DNA of 64,000 bases from Casuarius casuarius. Taxonomy: Eukaryota > Chordata > Aves > Casuariiformes > Casuariidae. The stretch lies in NCBI GenBank assembly GCA_003342895.1, contig PTFA01000024.1, positions 1,382,932 to 1,446,931 of the forward strand, read 5' to 3'. Shown piece after piece: positions 1 through 11,895 of the stretch. The notes beneath the pieces were generated by a model. That model was not told the origin of the DNA. It was given only the letters and a program-made list of their open reading frames with translations, and searched no databases. The position numbers and the translations under genes are program-made. Within the stretch, counting starts at the first letter, position 1. Each line of letters opens with the position of its first letter.

Positions 1-3000
1 CAGCTCTAAAGGAGCAGAACTATCCATTTAGAAAACAGTCCCAATTATCATGTGCACCCTTAAACCTCCAGCCATAAAGGCCATCTGAGTATATCATTAC
101 TTACCTTACATGGGAGGCTCCAGCCAAGAGCAGGGGACCGGGGCACTGCAGTTTTAGCCACAGTGTGAGAAATTCCCTGCCTTCCTTCTGCCTCGGTTGC
201 GTGGGATGGTAGCTGAAGGTAATGAATTTCATTCACTTCTAATTATGATTCATTTTTTAGGTAGCAGAATTAACAGTAATTCCAGTACTACAGTTAAATG
301 TTGAATCATTCGCTCCCGCTGTTGTTTATTTCGCATTCTACAAATCAATATATCTTTTCTCAAAAGTTAGGGAATTCTGAAATCCAGGGTGTTTTTTCTC
401 TGCGAAACTTTTATTCTACCTTTTCTTTGGCCTTTTTTTGGCTATACTAACCTGGGGCACGGCCTAGGTACACAAGCTCAACAGGATCCAACCAGATTAT
501 TTTATGCTAGGGGAAAAAAGTTGGCTCAGAATATCAGATAAACAAAGTGTCCTTCATACCAAATGTTCTAGGAATTGGAGTTCTGAGCTCAGCAGCAAAA
601 AAGATTATGAACAGGCACTGCTTCAGCAGACACTGCTTAAGCTTTACTAATAACAGAATCCCCACTAGATGAAAGAGGACATCACGAGGTCTAAAAATAA
701 AACCCAAAAGATAAGGAAAAAAAATTGTTAGGACTAGAGGTTAAACTGTTATGAGGTACAGAGAGGCAATTATAACTGGACTGAAGATTTCCTATAGGAA
801 TTCATTGCCCTTAGGCTTATTACACTTATTATGCTCATTAGTTTAACCGAGCGTGTTTGTGTTATGGTATGCTTTCCCCAAGTGCTTCAGGTCAAAGCTG
901 AGGGTGACGGCTGCAGACCAACCTCTACTTTGCACTTGTTCTTGTAGCGGTGGAGTTGACCAGTAACATAACAGAGTACACAAGATACTCTGAACCCAGA
1001 TCGCTGAATCCTCCCATGGTAAAGGAACACTTTTTCTGTCAAATTTGCTGAACTGAAAAGAATAGGGAGGAAGATGTCATTCCAGGTAGTATTCTCAGGG
1101 CTGAGCTTTTATGGAAAATTGGAGCTGGAGCACCACTATGCCTGAACGTGGGCATAATGTGCTGTGGAAGATAAAAACCCAATTGCGATGCTCTGTTCCA
1201 GCCCATCCTGGCACAGACGTGGTCCTGATCATACCTACCCAGATTCTTGTTAAAGGCCCTGTTTAGGCCTTCATATTTCTCTGTTTTGAAAATTCCTGCC
1301 ATTCCCTTGGCACTGGATGGCAGCTGCAGGCTAACACCAACAGCACGTGACGAGCCACGAGCACGTTCCTGACGCGTGAGAGGAGCAGGCATGAGAAACC
1401 CCAACGGGAGGGTCTGAAGTCTCTCTTCCAGGCTCTGCTCCCATGCAGCCCGGCGAGGGAGAGGCTGCGCTTCGTTTAATCCTGCCACCAGCTCCAGTAA
1501 GCTCCGATAAGCTCAACAGCAGAGCAGAGATGCTGTCTGGGAAGAACTGAGCTGTGCTGATTTGGGGATGACATTGTTTCCCTGGTGGAGCATGAAAGGA
1601 ATGAAGAAAGCTTTATTTTGCATATTACCTTGGACTGAAACAGTTTGTCTCCAAAAGTAGCTCAGTGCTCCTCTTCTATGTCTCACTATTTGTGCTGTGT
1701 GGGGAGCTGCGTATCACTCTGTGCTCTTCCTCTTGTGATGGGTAACAAACATTTATAAGAGGAGAATAAGAAACAGTGAAGCACTTCAGGCATGAATTCT
1801 TAGATGAATGATCTTTCATGCTGAAATTAGCAATACTCAAAAGGACAAAACATGTGCACCAATTGTTCAAATACTTTACAATAAGAAATGTCATGAATTG
1901 GAATAAACCAAACTTTTGCACTTGTATTTGCTGGAAATATATTAAATCATTTTTTTCTGACATACAACCTTAGGGACCTATTCTAAAGTGATTTAGATAC
2001 TAAGTGATCAATACTTATCTCCTTATAAGAATGGTTTATGACTTGTATAGCAACAGGGCTATTCCAGGCACTAAAATGTGGGGCTCAGCTAACATTTGCT
2101 TTTGATTTGGAATTCATAAATAGTATTTATTGCATCTAGCATAGCAGTATCACATTGTTTTGGAAACATTAGAGCATTGTATTGGAAAGAGGACAGTCTG
2201 GTGTTTCCTGGAGGGAGTCTTGCACTCCAGGCTGGCATTATTACGCATGGTCCCATTATTTTCGATAGAGTGGCAGCTGAAGACCATACAGTGTGTCCCA
2301 AGGCCACATGAGGGTCATCGCTTCACGGCACTAAAGCAGTTAAGTATTCATTTATAGCCTACTTAAGCCATAAGTATTCCCAGACCAGATGTATAGTATT
2401 TTTAACAGGATGCTATATTACTCTCTATATATTATGTTCTTCTCTTTTAAATGTCTTTGGCTGCATTTTCAGACAGCATCAAATTGTTCTGTAAAACTAT
2501 ATGGATGTGACTGCACATATGTAAACACCTGCGCACACCCACATAAAAACACACCCATTTTTCCATGTGGAAATAGGATGATTTTGCAAATAAGATCCAA
2601 ATCAGCCTCTGGAGGGCCCGCTCTCAGCCCTTGCCCCAGAGGAAGCCCAAGGTGGCTTTCGCTCCTATCTCAGGTGCATCAGCTAACTCCCAAAAGTTAC
2701 ATACCAAGAGTTTAGGCCTCTAATCACACACACAAAAAAATTGAACGCACAACCCAGTGAGTCTGGAGCCTTGCAAAGCGAGCACTCAGAAGTACCTTCG
2801 CAGGCTGCTCTGCAGGGGAGAACAAGCTCTGAGTTTTATTAATAGGGCTCTTTCTCTCTTGATTTTTGAGCCCCATAGAAACTATGCCTGTTTCACCAGA
2901 AGGATCTGCGGTTGCTGAGGGAGAACAACTTGGCACCTGCTGATGTTCAAAGATAAAATGCTCTCCTGGATTTGGAAACATGTATGTGCATATATCATCC

Positions 3001-4662
3001 TCCAGGAGCACGAAGGAACCAAAGCCATAGTATCTGCAACCCAATCCTTCTTGGAAATGGGCCTGACAGATTTTTGTATCTTGAGAAGAGCATATATTCA
3101 GATGTGATATTTTAAGAGTCAACCATTCCTAAGGACAGTGCTGACATTAACTTCTTGCCTGCAGAGGACTCACCCAATCTTGTTGCTGAATTTAGCCCTG
3201 GTGCCCAAAGGCCTGCTCACTGTGAGATCCTTGTCTCTATATTAACACTTTGAATCTGCCTCCATTAAAATACACAGTAAAATACTTATCTGCTTCTATG
3301 AGACAGTCTATTTAATGAAAGTGATCCAGAAAAGTCATCTTACCACAGTGAGGTCAAAGTGGATATAAAAGAGCTCTCTTGATTTCAACTGAATTTTTCT
3401 GTCTGTTTGCCATGATATAGTATCTGATATGACTAGGTAATCCATAGTACTCATCTGCATGCTCATCTTTTTAAATCCCAAATTTCGCAGATGAAATCTA
3501 GCATGGTCCTTCGGCATCACGTTCCAGGCATGAGGCATGAGCACTTTGTGCCGACTCCGGTGTAACAGCACCAAACCCTTCACTTGTGCAGTTGTACCTG
3601 CAGCTGCCAGGTCGGGCAAGGTTTGAACGGGCTATCTTGCTGCCTTGTGCAGGTTCACCACTGAAGCAAGCTCCTCCGCGGTGGCCACCTTGCTGTCCTG
3701 CGCCCAGTGGAAGCAGGTTACTAAAGCCTGGGACCAAATGTGAGAAAGTGATGGCAGAAATAAATGCAGTAAAGTGAAAAGTTTTGTTACTTAGGTTAAA
3801 CCAATCCAGTCCAATTCAAACCTTAGGTACTTAGGTCTGATACCAATGGTGCCTTTTCTCCAAATCAGATAGTGCTTAAGGGATAAGGTTACAAGTGCAA
3901 TACCCCAACTCTCATTTGGAAGATACAGAAGGAATATTCACTGTCTGCATGCCTGCCCCACAGGACGCCTCGCATGGGGGAAATGTCCAGGGCACAATCC
4001 TGTTGCAAGCCCTCTTCTGGTCTTCCTGCTACGGCAAATTCTTTTAAATGACCATTTAGCTTAATGTCTTTATCTGCCCATTTTATATCTGTTTACTGGA
4101 TTATAAGTGAAGAGCAGAGGCAGAAGAGGAATGATAAAACACTGACCAAGAGACCTGTTCTTGTGGTGGCCAGTTTCCTCAGACAACCCTGCTGAATCAT
4201 TTGCTCAGGATTTTTCCAAAGCAACGCAGATTACTCAGTATAAGTTAGACCTCATAAGATCCTTTGCCCTTCATAACTTTGGAAGACTTTCACACATTAC
4301 TTGTTTGGACAGTTCTGCTTTCAGTTTCACTGTAATTTATGATCACAAGGAATATACACAACATCTCAGAGTGGTCAGGAACTTATGGCGGTTAAAATGA
4401 TCTACTATTTACTGTACTGCACTGCAGCATGTTAAGAACAGCAGATAAAGAAGTAAAGCATACAAAAACACCTGCTTCACCCAAGGTAAAACACTAAGCC
4501 TAAACTCACAAAAATCCTTAAGTTCATGGTACAGTGAAGGCTCAAAATCATATTGCTACGGTAGGGACAGCTGCAAAGGAGCTTTTATGACAGCTTTACT
4601 GGAAGGTCTTCTCTCTGTCTGGAAAAAAATCTTTGGAAAAGAAATGTCTCACAGTTTGAGGG

Positions 4663-4687
4663 ATTTTTTGTTTTTGTTTTTGTTTTT
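4663..4687. repeat. Short (GTTTTT)n tract
   Basis: T runs broken by single G bases repeat about four times. The complementary strand would read as an A-rich tail, but no retroposon body is recognisable beside it. Confidence 0.75.
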
Positions 4688-6039
4688 AAGTTAGTAAATG
4701 TTCCATGTATTCCCCCCTTCCTCCCCCAGGAAGAAATTCCCAGAAGGTGTCTCCTCACTCAGCTCTATACAGACCAGTGGGACTCACTGACATGGGATGT
4801 TTCGAATACTAAAAGCAATTGCAGGAAACCAGGGAAGAAATATCATCCAGGCAGCAGTAAACATGACAGTCTGGATGCAAGTCCTGCACAATGGCTGGAG
4901 CCGCTGATTACCATGAGGTAACAGCAGAGCATACGGTGGGCAGGTCACTCCCCTCTATTCCTGTCCCATTTCTGACAAGCTTTCTTACATGGTCACCACT
5001 GACCACCATGCTTTAGACAGGGGGAATTCTGGTTTGTCCTGACGTAGCTGGTCTCATGGGCTTTAATTAGGATACAGGCAGAGCAAAATGGAGTTACTGA
5101 GTGAAACTGGGATGAGGAAAAGAAGATCCCAAGAGGAGCTCAGTGTTTCTGCACAGACAGAATTGGTATTTATTACTTGCAGGTGTGGAGAATGAAAATG
5201 TCATCATGGGAGTATGCACAAGTGAACCTACATCTCTTATTCCCTTGCAGCTTTTCTGGATATCTCATAATTTACCTTGTCATAAGACTGCAAATAATTA
5301 CCAAAGAATACTGAGAATTACACTACAATGGAACTGACAGGCAGACACCCGCCTGAAGACAAAAACCATCTGAGTTAAAGGCTTTTTGACTAAATCTGGT
5401 TTGTACTCCATATATTTGGTTTGAATTTTATGTTCAGGAAGACATGAGAACTCAGCCTAGTTCCAACCATCACATGTGAGCTTCGCATAGTTTTATATCA
5501 AAACTGTGAATATGTCCTAGTCTGCGTGCAAATCACTAATTGATACATTACTTTATAGAAACTTAAAACATCTTTTAGTAAAATACAGCTATATCTTTCA
5601 ATTTCCTGTTGTTACAGGTTTTCCTTAAAACATTTCATGCGCTGCAAATAATGCAAGCTTGCTTATATTTTCTCATCTCTTGCATATAACAAGAAAGATT
5701 GCTAAATAATTTATCTTCCCTTTTCATGCCTGTTTCCTAAGACATGCTTCTTTGATAAGCAGAAATGCACAATTCCTGACCTAGCATCACTTTAAACCTT
5801 TCTCAAAGTGACCTGTGCTGTTGAGTGTTCAGAAGTATTTCAAGTTATCACATCCCACTGAACTTTGTGATCAATTTTATTTTACCCTTCCATCTGTTGT
5901 ATTACTCGGCTCTGTTCGGATTGCTTATATTTATATTTTCATAGTTTTTGTGCACAAAATATAATGCACCTTGTGAGCCATATGTTACATTTTTTCCTAC
6001 CTTTATGGTTATGCTGAAGCCATATAAACAAACACATGC

Positions 6040-6090
6040 TTGCACATACATATGCAAATCAAGTGTTGATAATCATCAATTATGGCTGTA
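6040..6090. promoter_or_regulatory. Octamer and homeodomain-like motif cluster
   Basis: A perfect octamer ATGCAAAT lies at 6052-6059. It is followed within 20 bases by TTGATAATCATCAATTA, which holds a TTGAT/ATCAA inverted pair and TAATCATCAATTA, resembling PBX/HOX-type sites. A POU-plus-homeodomain arrangement is plausible but is read from motifs only. Confidence 0.25.
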
Positions 6091-8836
6091 GGTGAAGTGA
6101 AGTTCTCAAAACTGGCCACGGTATTTTTTTTCTAATCAGTTGTTAAACACGGTTTAATTCTGATGAAAAAGATCACATTTGTAATGATTTATATCTTCAT
6201 GAACTGACTCAATAAATCGCTGATCAGATGTAGATTTAAGAGAATGGCTTTTCAAATATATGTGTGAATTGCATTCATGTTTTTTGCTGGGTTTGTTTGT
6301 CCTTCCAAGAGCAAGTGTCCAGCGTTCACTTTCTACTTCTCCATCATCTGCACTTTGCATTTACTGTTAATGCACATCTGAAAGCCTTGCTGAATTGTTT
6401 CAAAGTATCTTGCAAAGTGGTCTTCCTTGCATGTGACAGCTGAGTCCTTCCCACTCTCTGAATTAGCTGTTTATCGGAGAGTTGAGCATGAAATGCAAGT
6501 GAATAAATTCTGGAGTCTCATCCTATCTGGCATCATGAGAGACCCAGAGGCTAAATGCATGCTGGCAGTTTCACAGGCGCAGCAAGATGCTGCGTGCACA
6601 GACTCATCCATCTCAGCAGCCGCAGGTAAACGGAGACTTCACGAAGCAGAGGGTGGCCAGGGAAAAGGCAAAAGCAGCTTAGCTCAAAACAGCTCATCTG
6701 TGGCACGCCAAGGTGCTGAGCACCCCGGGGCCAGCAACCCTGCTGGGAGCTGCAGGTGCTTGGCCCCACTGCTGGCAAGGCTCCTCTCATCGCAGGTTAA
6801 TATGCTTCACCTCAGAGGTTTTGTTCAGTTCGTAGCTCTTGCTCTTTTTTGCTGCTCTTTGGCCCGTAGGGGCACACGCAGGCACACTCAGAGCTCCGAA
6901 CTGCTGCCCCGCGGGAAGTTCTGATATCTTACATTTTGTTTTTACTCTGTGTTAGAAAGATTACAAATAATTTGCAAGTGTCCCATGAAGCAGGAAGTCT
7001 TAAATACTCTGTTCAGTAAAAGGTCTGCTTCAGAAACAGAAAAGCATTGAAAGTATTCCAATGTGAAATTTTCCTTTTGAAAAAATTACAACTTTCATTT
7101 TACATAGTTTTTTACCTTCTGAACAAATATTTACACATTACGCAACAGCCAACATGTTCTATTGATGTATAATATTTTTTTCATTTTTTGTAAAATCATT
7201 ACTGGCAATCTCTGGTTACTTCTGATTGGAAAATTTTACTTTATTTTCTATATTAAATGTTTCATGTTTCTTGTCATTAAACAGCTTGTTTTTTTAAAGA
7301 AAGAATGAAAACAAGCCCATCTTATTCTCTTATTCAGACTGTCATAGATTAGCCAAATTGCCTCATTGTATCAGGAAAACACTATGTTAGGGAAAATAAA
7401 TTATTTTGATCCATGTCAGGCAGCAGCTGAATATATAATTTTAAAATAATTAAAGTCAGCTGTAAGTTAACCTGATATTTTGACTTAGATGTTATTCCAT
7501 AATGGAAAGTATTGTATTTCACACCACTAATTCTGACACCACAAAATAATGTAAAAAATCATGAAAATAGTATACAAGGCCTTATATCTGGCTGGAGTGT
7601 GAAAATGGACCCTACATTAAAACACAACCTTCAGTGTATTTCATTAGAAACCACACACGAAACAGAGCAGGCAACAGAAATGACAGGTCAGGTTTATGTG
7701 AGCCATGTTCTTTAGTTTTACTGGTTTCGCGGTGATGGGCACGCTTTCATCACTAACCCGTGCAAGGGCTAAAATCTGCCAGGTTTGGGACTGCTCTCCT
7801 TGCGAACACGGGGAGCGCGCCATGGGGTGAGGAGCTTTGGCTCCAGCGCCGTTGCCACACTCGGTGCCCTCCTTCCCAAACAGGTCCTTGAGGTGACAGG
7901 CACAAACTAGAGATGGCCCAAAGCTATTCTTGCACTAAGGATCGGCCCAGCTTGGGCTCTCCCGGCAGGCCAGGAGCGTGAAGACGACTGAGCGCTCCCC
8001 TCCCTTATCCTTGGCCTCGTGCTAACTCCAGCTCAGCAAAACCCCGGCAGGTGACCAGCCAGGTGTACTGGTGGCTGCTACATGCCCATGCACATTCCTC
8101 CTCCAGAGCAAAGGGCTTTTCAAGCGTTTTTTTGGATCTGTGTAAACACAGGCACTCAACACCCTGGATAATAAGCTTTGCTAATAAGCACAATATCAAC
8201 AAAGGAGTTATTCCATATTTCTGTTTCCACTACAACCACATCAGGTATTTAGAACGTCTCTTTCCACCAAGATGCATTTTTAGAACTGGCTAAAAGCTCT
8301 TCATTAATTCCTATTTCCATCAGTAATTTGGAAATAGGACACACATTCGGCTTGTGTTCCAGCAATGTCATTTCTCATGGCTTTTTTCTCAAATTACAGA
8401 TTTGTAGAGCAGACAGCCTGGACTTACGAAATTTCTGACTTGGTGACCCCCAGGAAAGTGGAGGCAATAGATTTCATTTAGATCGCAGGACTGTTGCTAA
8501 TTCAGAAGATCTGTGGACTAATAGCCTGGCTATGCCATTTTTCTTGTAAAGGCAGAGGCGTTCAGCAAGTTCCACCTTTAATCTCAGGGTGCAATTTGTT
8601 AGCTCTGCAGCAAGTCACGGTATAAAAATAGCTGCAGGGAAGATGTGGTATATTGTCCTCAGCTCGAAGGTAAAACGAGTTATGTAATGGTCTTTTATCA
8701 AAAATGGAAATCTCTTCTCAGGGCTGCGCGACACCACAGCTTGAGCAGCGCCGGAGCGGCACCGGATGCTGGTGCGCAGCCACTGCGCCAGTGGGACGGG
8801 CAGCGAGGGCCCTTCCCGGGACCTGCTCTCCTACGT

Positions 8837-8926
8837 GAACCGTCATGTCAGAGCGGGGTGGCAGTCTTGACGGTTCCCGGGAGCAGAGCTGCTCACAAAC
8901 TCGGCGCAGGGAGATTGACGGTTTCC
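8837..8926. repeat. Inverted repeat GAACCGTCA/TGACGGTTC plus a third copy
   Basis: GAACCGTCA (8837-8845) is followed after 22 bases by its exact reverse complement TGACGGTTC (8868-8876), and a third near-copy, TTGACGGTTTCC, ends at 8926. The words are CpG-containing and sit in a CpG-rich patch. TGACGG resembles part of a CRE/ATF-type site and AACCGTCA resembles a MYB-like AACNG word, but such short words prove nothing. The spacing may reflect local duplication or paired factor sites. Confidence 0.6.
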
Positions 8927-9209
8927 TCAGCAGAAACGCCGGATCCTATCGGGAGCCGAACGTATCCTGACAAGCATTTCTGATCAGAAGGGGTGGGCTG
9001 TGTCCGCCGGCATGCCGCATAAAGCAGCATGACATTCCTATTTCCATCTTCTGCTCCTTGAGGCACATGCTTTTTGCTGTCTGTCTGCAATGCCCACCAG
9101 CAGACATCGGATGGGAGATGGGAGATGGGTGCTGCTTAGTTTGCTATTAAAAGACCACCACGATACTCCCAAGGACCAGGATGCAACTAAACCTTCCCAA
9201 GAGGCAGCC

Positions 9210-9221
9210 GGGGGGGGGGGG
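9210..9221. repeat. Homopolymer of 12 G
   Basis: Twelve consecutive G residues lie inside the GC-rich patch of 9.2-9.4 kb. Such runs are unstable, and the exact length in the assembly may be unreliable. Confidence 0.9.
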
Positions 9222-9399
9222 TCCAGGGTTCAGCCCCCGCCGGGGCCTTGCTCCCCTCGAGGCGCCACGAGCGCTGCTGGCACCGCACACCGGCTGGGGC
9301 AAAGGAAGGCACATCCCCACCCTCCGCGCTGCCCCAGGCGGCTGAGACAGCTACTGCGGCTGGGCCCGGAGAAACAAATTCATTTTGAAAACACTAGCA

Positions 9400-11540
9400 G
9401 CTAGCAGTAATCAGGAAATGAGCAGATAGTTAGCAGGCAGAATATCCTGCTCAAGGCATCCAGTCTCACAGGCATTTGCAACCAGGCTGTGTTTTCCTTT
9501 TATATTGCAGTCAGTGGAGAAGGAAAGTACAAAGCACTTATGTTCTTCTGCAAGAGAGGTGTGCAACTCCTTTCTCAGTGAAATGAGGGCAGAAGAGTAG
9601 TGTGGCAAGAGGCACCTGTGTCCGTTCACAGCTGCGGGGGACTAATTAACCTGCAATTAATTAGTCAGTGTTAACACCTAGACTATTCTTCCTTGCTGCA
9701 GTCCATCAGCATAACATGTAAAATCTCTACTGTCTGCTTAGAAATTTGCCCTTTCTGATATACTCAGAAGTGGGGAGGATGCTTTCCAATGAGTCACCAA
9801 GAAAAAGAGTTTTCGGAGACTTTGCTCTGCAGCACTGGAAGTGCCAGACCTCTCAATTTCCCTTGAAGCTGCATTAACTGGCCATTTCTTCCCAACTAGG
9901 GAGAAGGAATCAGTTGGCATAGTCTGTTCCATGTGCAATGGACTGAGAAATATCACATTATTTATTTCGTATTAACCAAACGAGGTTGGAAGGATTCATT
10001 TCTTCTCAGTCTGCTTTGACAATGTAATCCGTTACGTGGCATTTAATTCTACAAGCTGGAATTAAGCTCGAAAAATGCCGAGTATCAGAACCTGCCTGTG
10101 AGCAAGTTCAGTGCTCGTGAAGGACTCAGCTCTCTGGAGCCCCATGGGCCCCAGCACAAAACCAGCGCACTGCCAGACCCCAGCAAGCCTGGGATTGGGG
10201 GCTGTGAGCCTTATGCTGCTCTTGCATGAGCGGAAGAGCAGTATTTCCATATGATCCTATTTATTGGTCTTTCTGTGACTACTGCCAACTGCAGTGCCCG
10301 TTAGCAGAGATTTTAGTGATAGAGACCTGTCTACCAAGCGTACACTGAATGAAACGCCAGTCCATTGGCCCGAAGACAGGCCTAACTGGACTTACTGAAT
10401 CAGTGGATGAGTCCGTGGACAGCAGTTCAAGGAGACCTAGCTAAAGTTTCAAGCTTTGCCCCCAGGCAGTCTCACCTTCACACCTGTGAGCCTGCCTGCT
10501 GCTTCTGGTCCGACCCTTAATGCTTCGAGGACACGACACAGCACCTGGCACACTGCCCTCCTCTTCCTCCCAGGCTCAGTGAGGATCTGTGTACTATCCC
10601 CATGCATGAACATAAAAACAGTCCTTTATATCATGTGTGTGCAACAGGGGAGAAAGGTGGTCTATTCTTTTCTCTGACTTTACTTACCCAAGCCATGTTA
10701 GGGTGTACTGTTGGAGCAGAGAAGTCATGTTCATGGCAGAGAACTGCACTTTGCATAAACTTAGCACTTTGCATAAACTTAGCTTGATCACTTCCCAGTT
10801 CCTTCATGTTTTCTTCACAAATATGGTATCTTCTGTCCTTTCTCTATACCTGCATTTCTAAGTGCCTTGGGCCGAATTTTACCTGGATATATAAGGCAGA
10901 AATCAAGGGAATTGCAGTTGATGCAGGATTCATTCCACCGTTTTCCTTTAAAATACATTCAATTTTGGCAATGTTGTTAGCTGTGCTAGAAAAGATGGAT
11001 TGCAATTCCTGGAATCAAAAGCAGCTTAGGCAAGCATTTAACTTTGACTACTGCTTTTCCATTTCCTTCAGTTTTCAGTCCAGTTTAAAATACCTGCTTG
11101 CTGAAAAGACAAGCTGTGCAGGACTGCGGTAGGTCACCTCTCCATCCCTGCAGCCCCAAGGCAACTCACCCCTGCGTAAATCATTACTGACACACATTCA
11201 TCTGACTTTGCACTTCTTCTTATAGAAGTGCTTCCTACTTTTCCAGACCATTACTCCCATTTGTCAGGCTCCTGTTGAACTCCAGGGCTCTCCTTCAAAG
11301 CCCTTGCGGCCTCTCCAACTCTCTACCAGCTACCCACTAGCGCGGTCTCCCTATTCCAGCATCCCAAGCAAAGAAGAAAATACTGACGTGCCCTGGACCT
11401 TGGACAGACCTCTGGATACACTTTTCTGGCTTGACACTAAACCCCTGACAATAATTTCTTGAGTACAGGTTTTCAGTAATTGTGCAGCAACCTTACAGTT
11501 GCTCCAAGAACATATTGCTATAGCCTGCTTTTAAAAATGT
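9400..11540. other. Non-coding unique DNA
   Basis: Apart from the 18-bp tandem duplication at 10.75 kb, this is plain unique sequence with stops in all frames. No RNA gene, repeat family or promoter is recognised. Confidence 0.65.
10746..10781. repeat. Perfect 18-bp tandem duplication
   Basis: The unit GCACTTTGCATAAACTTA occurs twice head to tail without a mismatch (10746-10763 and 10764-10781). Perfect identity in otherwise unique non-coding DNA suggests a recent slippage or duplication event. Confidence 0.9.
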
Positions 11541-11895
11541 CAGGGGAAATATGGGGTCAAAGGCCCTATGATGCTCACATTATCCGACATCTTTTGCTTT
11601 TCTCTTTCCCACCAGGCTCCTTACATTGTCCAGGAAGGAAATAAGGTCACTCTGACATGTTTTGCTCTTGACAAATCCTTGTTGTTTGTGGCTTCTTGGT
11701 GCTTATAGAGAGTTTGTTTCACTGTTTGCTCTGGAAATTAAATTTAGGCTGGTAGATCTATAACTTCTCACTTTTCTTTTCCACTTTTTAAATTTGTGAG
11801 ATAAGCTTTTGGCTTTCCAAGTTTTGGCAATCTATATCCTGCGTGACATTTCAAAGCTATCTGTTGTAAGCTCTGAAACTGCCTTATCCCTTACT
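11540..11895 (-). mobile_element. Fossil fragment of a CR1/L3-type LINE reverse transcriptase, antisense
   Basis: Read on the minus strand, this stretch follows the 3' half of a CR1/L3-clade reverse transcriptase in order. A decayed form of the motif that normally reads DFSKAFDT is visible near 11550-11585, where RAFDP remains in frame. The stretches usually coding around the later RT motifs follow, ending with the region that on the plus strand reads like the common antisense LINE text (GGCTGGTAGATCTATAACTT, then ACATTTCAAAGCTATCTG). Stops and frameshifts are frequent, so no protein is made. The 5' end of the element and its 3' tail are not visible. The call rests on remembered family patterns; the exact subfamily (CR1, L3 or X-type LINE) is open. 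Confidence 0.65.

Larger units (their letters stand above)
1..6400. other. Non-coding, AT-rich unique DNA
   Basis: No gene is supported. The longest open frame is a 149-codon minus-strand frame at 1039-1488, in a locally GC-richer patch; its product has no recognisable domain and the frame has no splice or promoter setting. Apart from the short GTTTTT tract and the octamer cluster near 6.05 kb, I see no repeat or RNA gene. Confidence 0.7.
6400..9400. other. Non-coding stretch with GC- and CpG-richer patches
   Basis: Patches at about 6.58-6.92, 7.72-8.05, 8.72-8.97 and 9.21-9.38 kb contain clustered CpGs, separated by strongly AT-rich DNA (6.93-7.70 kb). The 165-codon frame at 6427-6924 is the longest of the window but shows no known domain, and low stop density is expected in GC-rich DNA. 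The 9.2 kb patch follows the 12-G run. A small CpG island or an unrecognised LTR is possible; nothing decides between them. Confidence 0.5.

Noticed and set aside
1039..1488. 149-codon minus-strand open frame
   Set aside because: No domain, no signal for splicing or initiation, and length within chance expectation for 64 kb.
6427..6924. 165-codon plus-strand open frame, the longest in the window
   Set aside because: Low-complexity Ala/Ser/Arg-rich translation with no domain; it spans the edge of a GC-rich patch where stops are rare; a minus-strand frame overlaps it.
11616..11708. Ig-domain-like exon (VTLTC and a Trp 14 residues later) behind a good 3' splice site
   Set aside because: The surrounding DNA matches antisense CR1/L3 reverse-transcriptase text on both sides and through the 'exon', and the frame ends in a stop without a 5' splice site.
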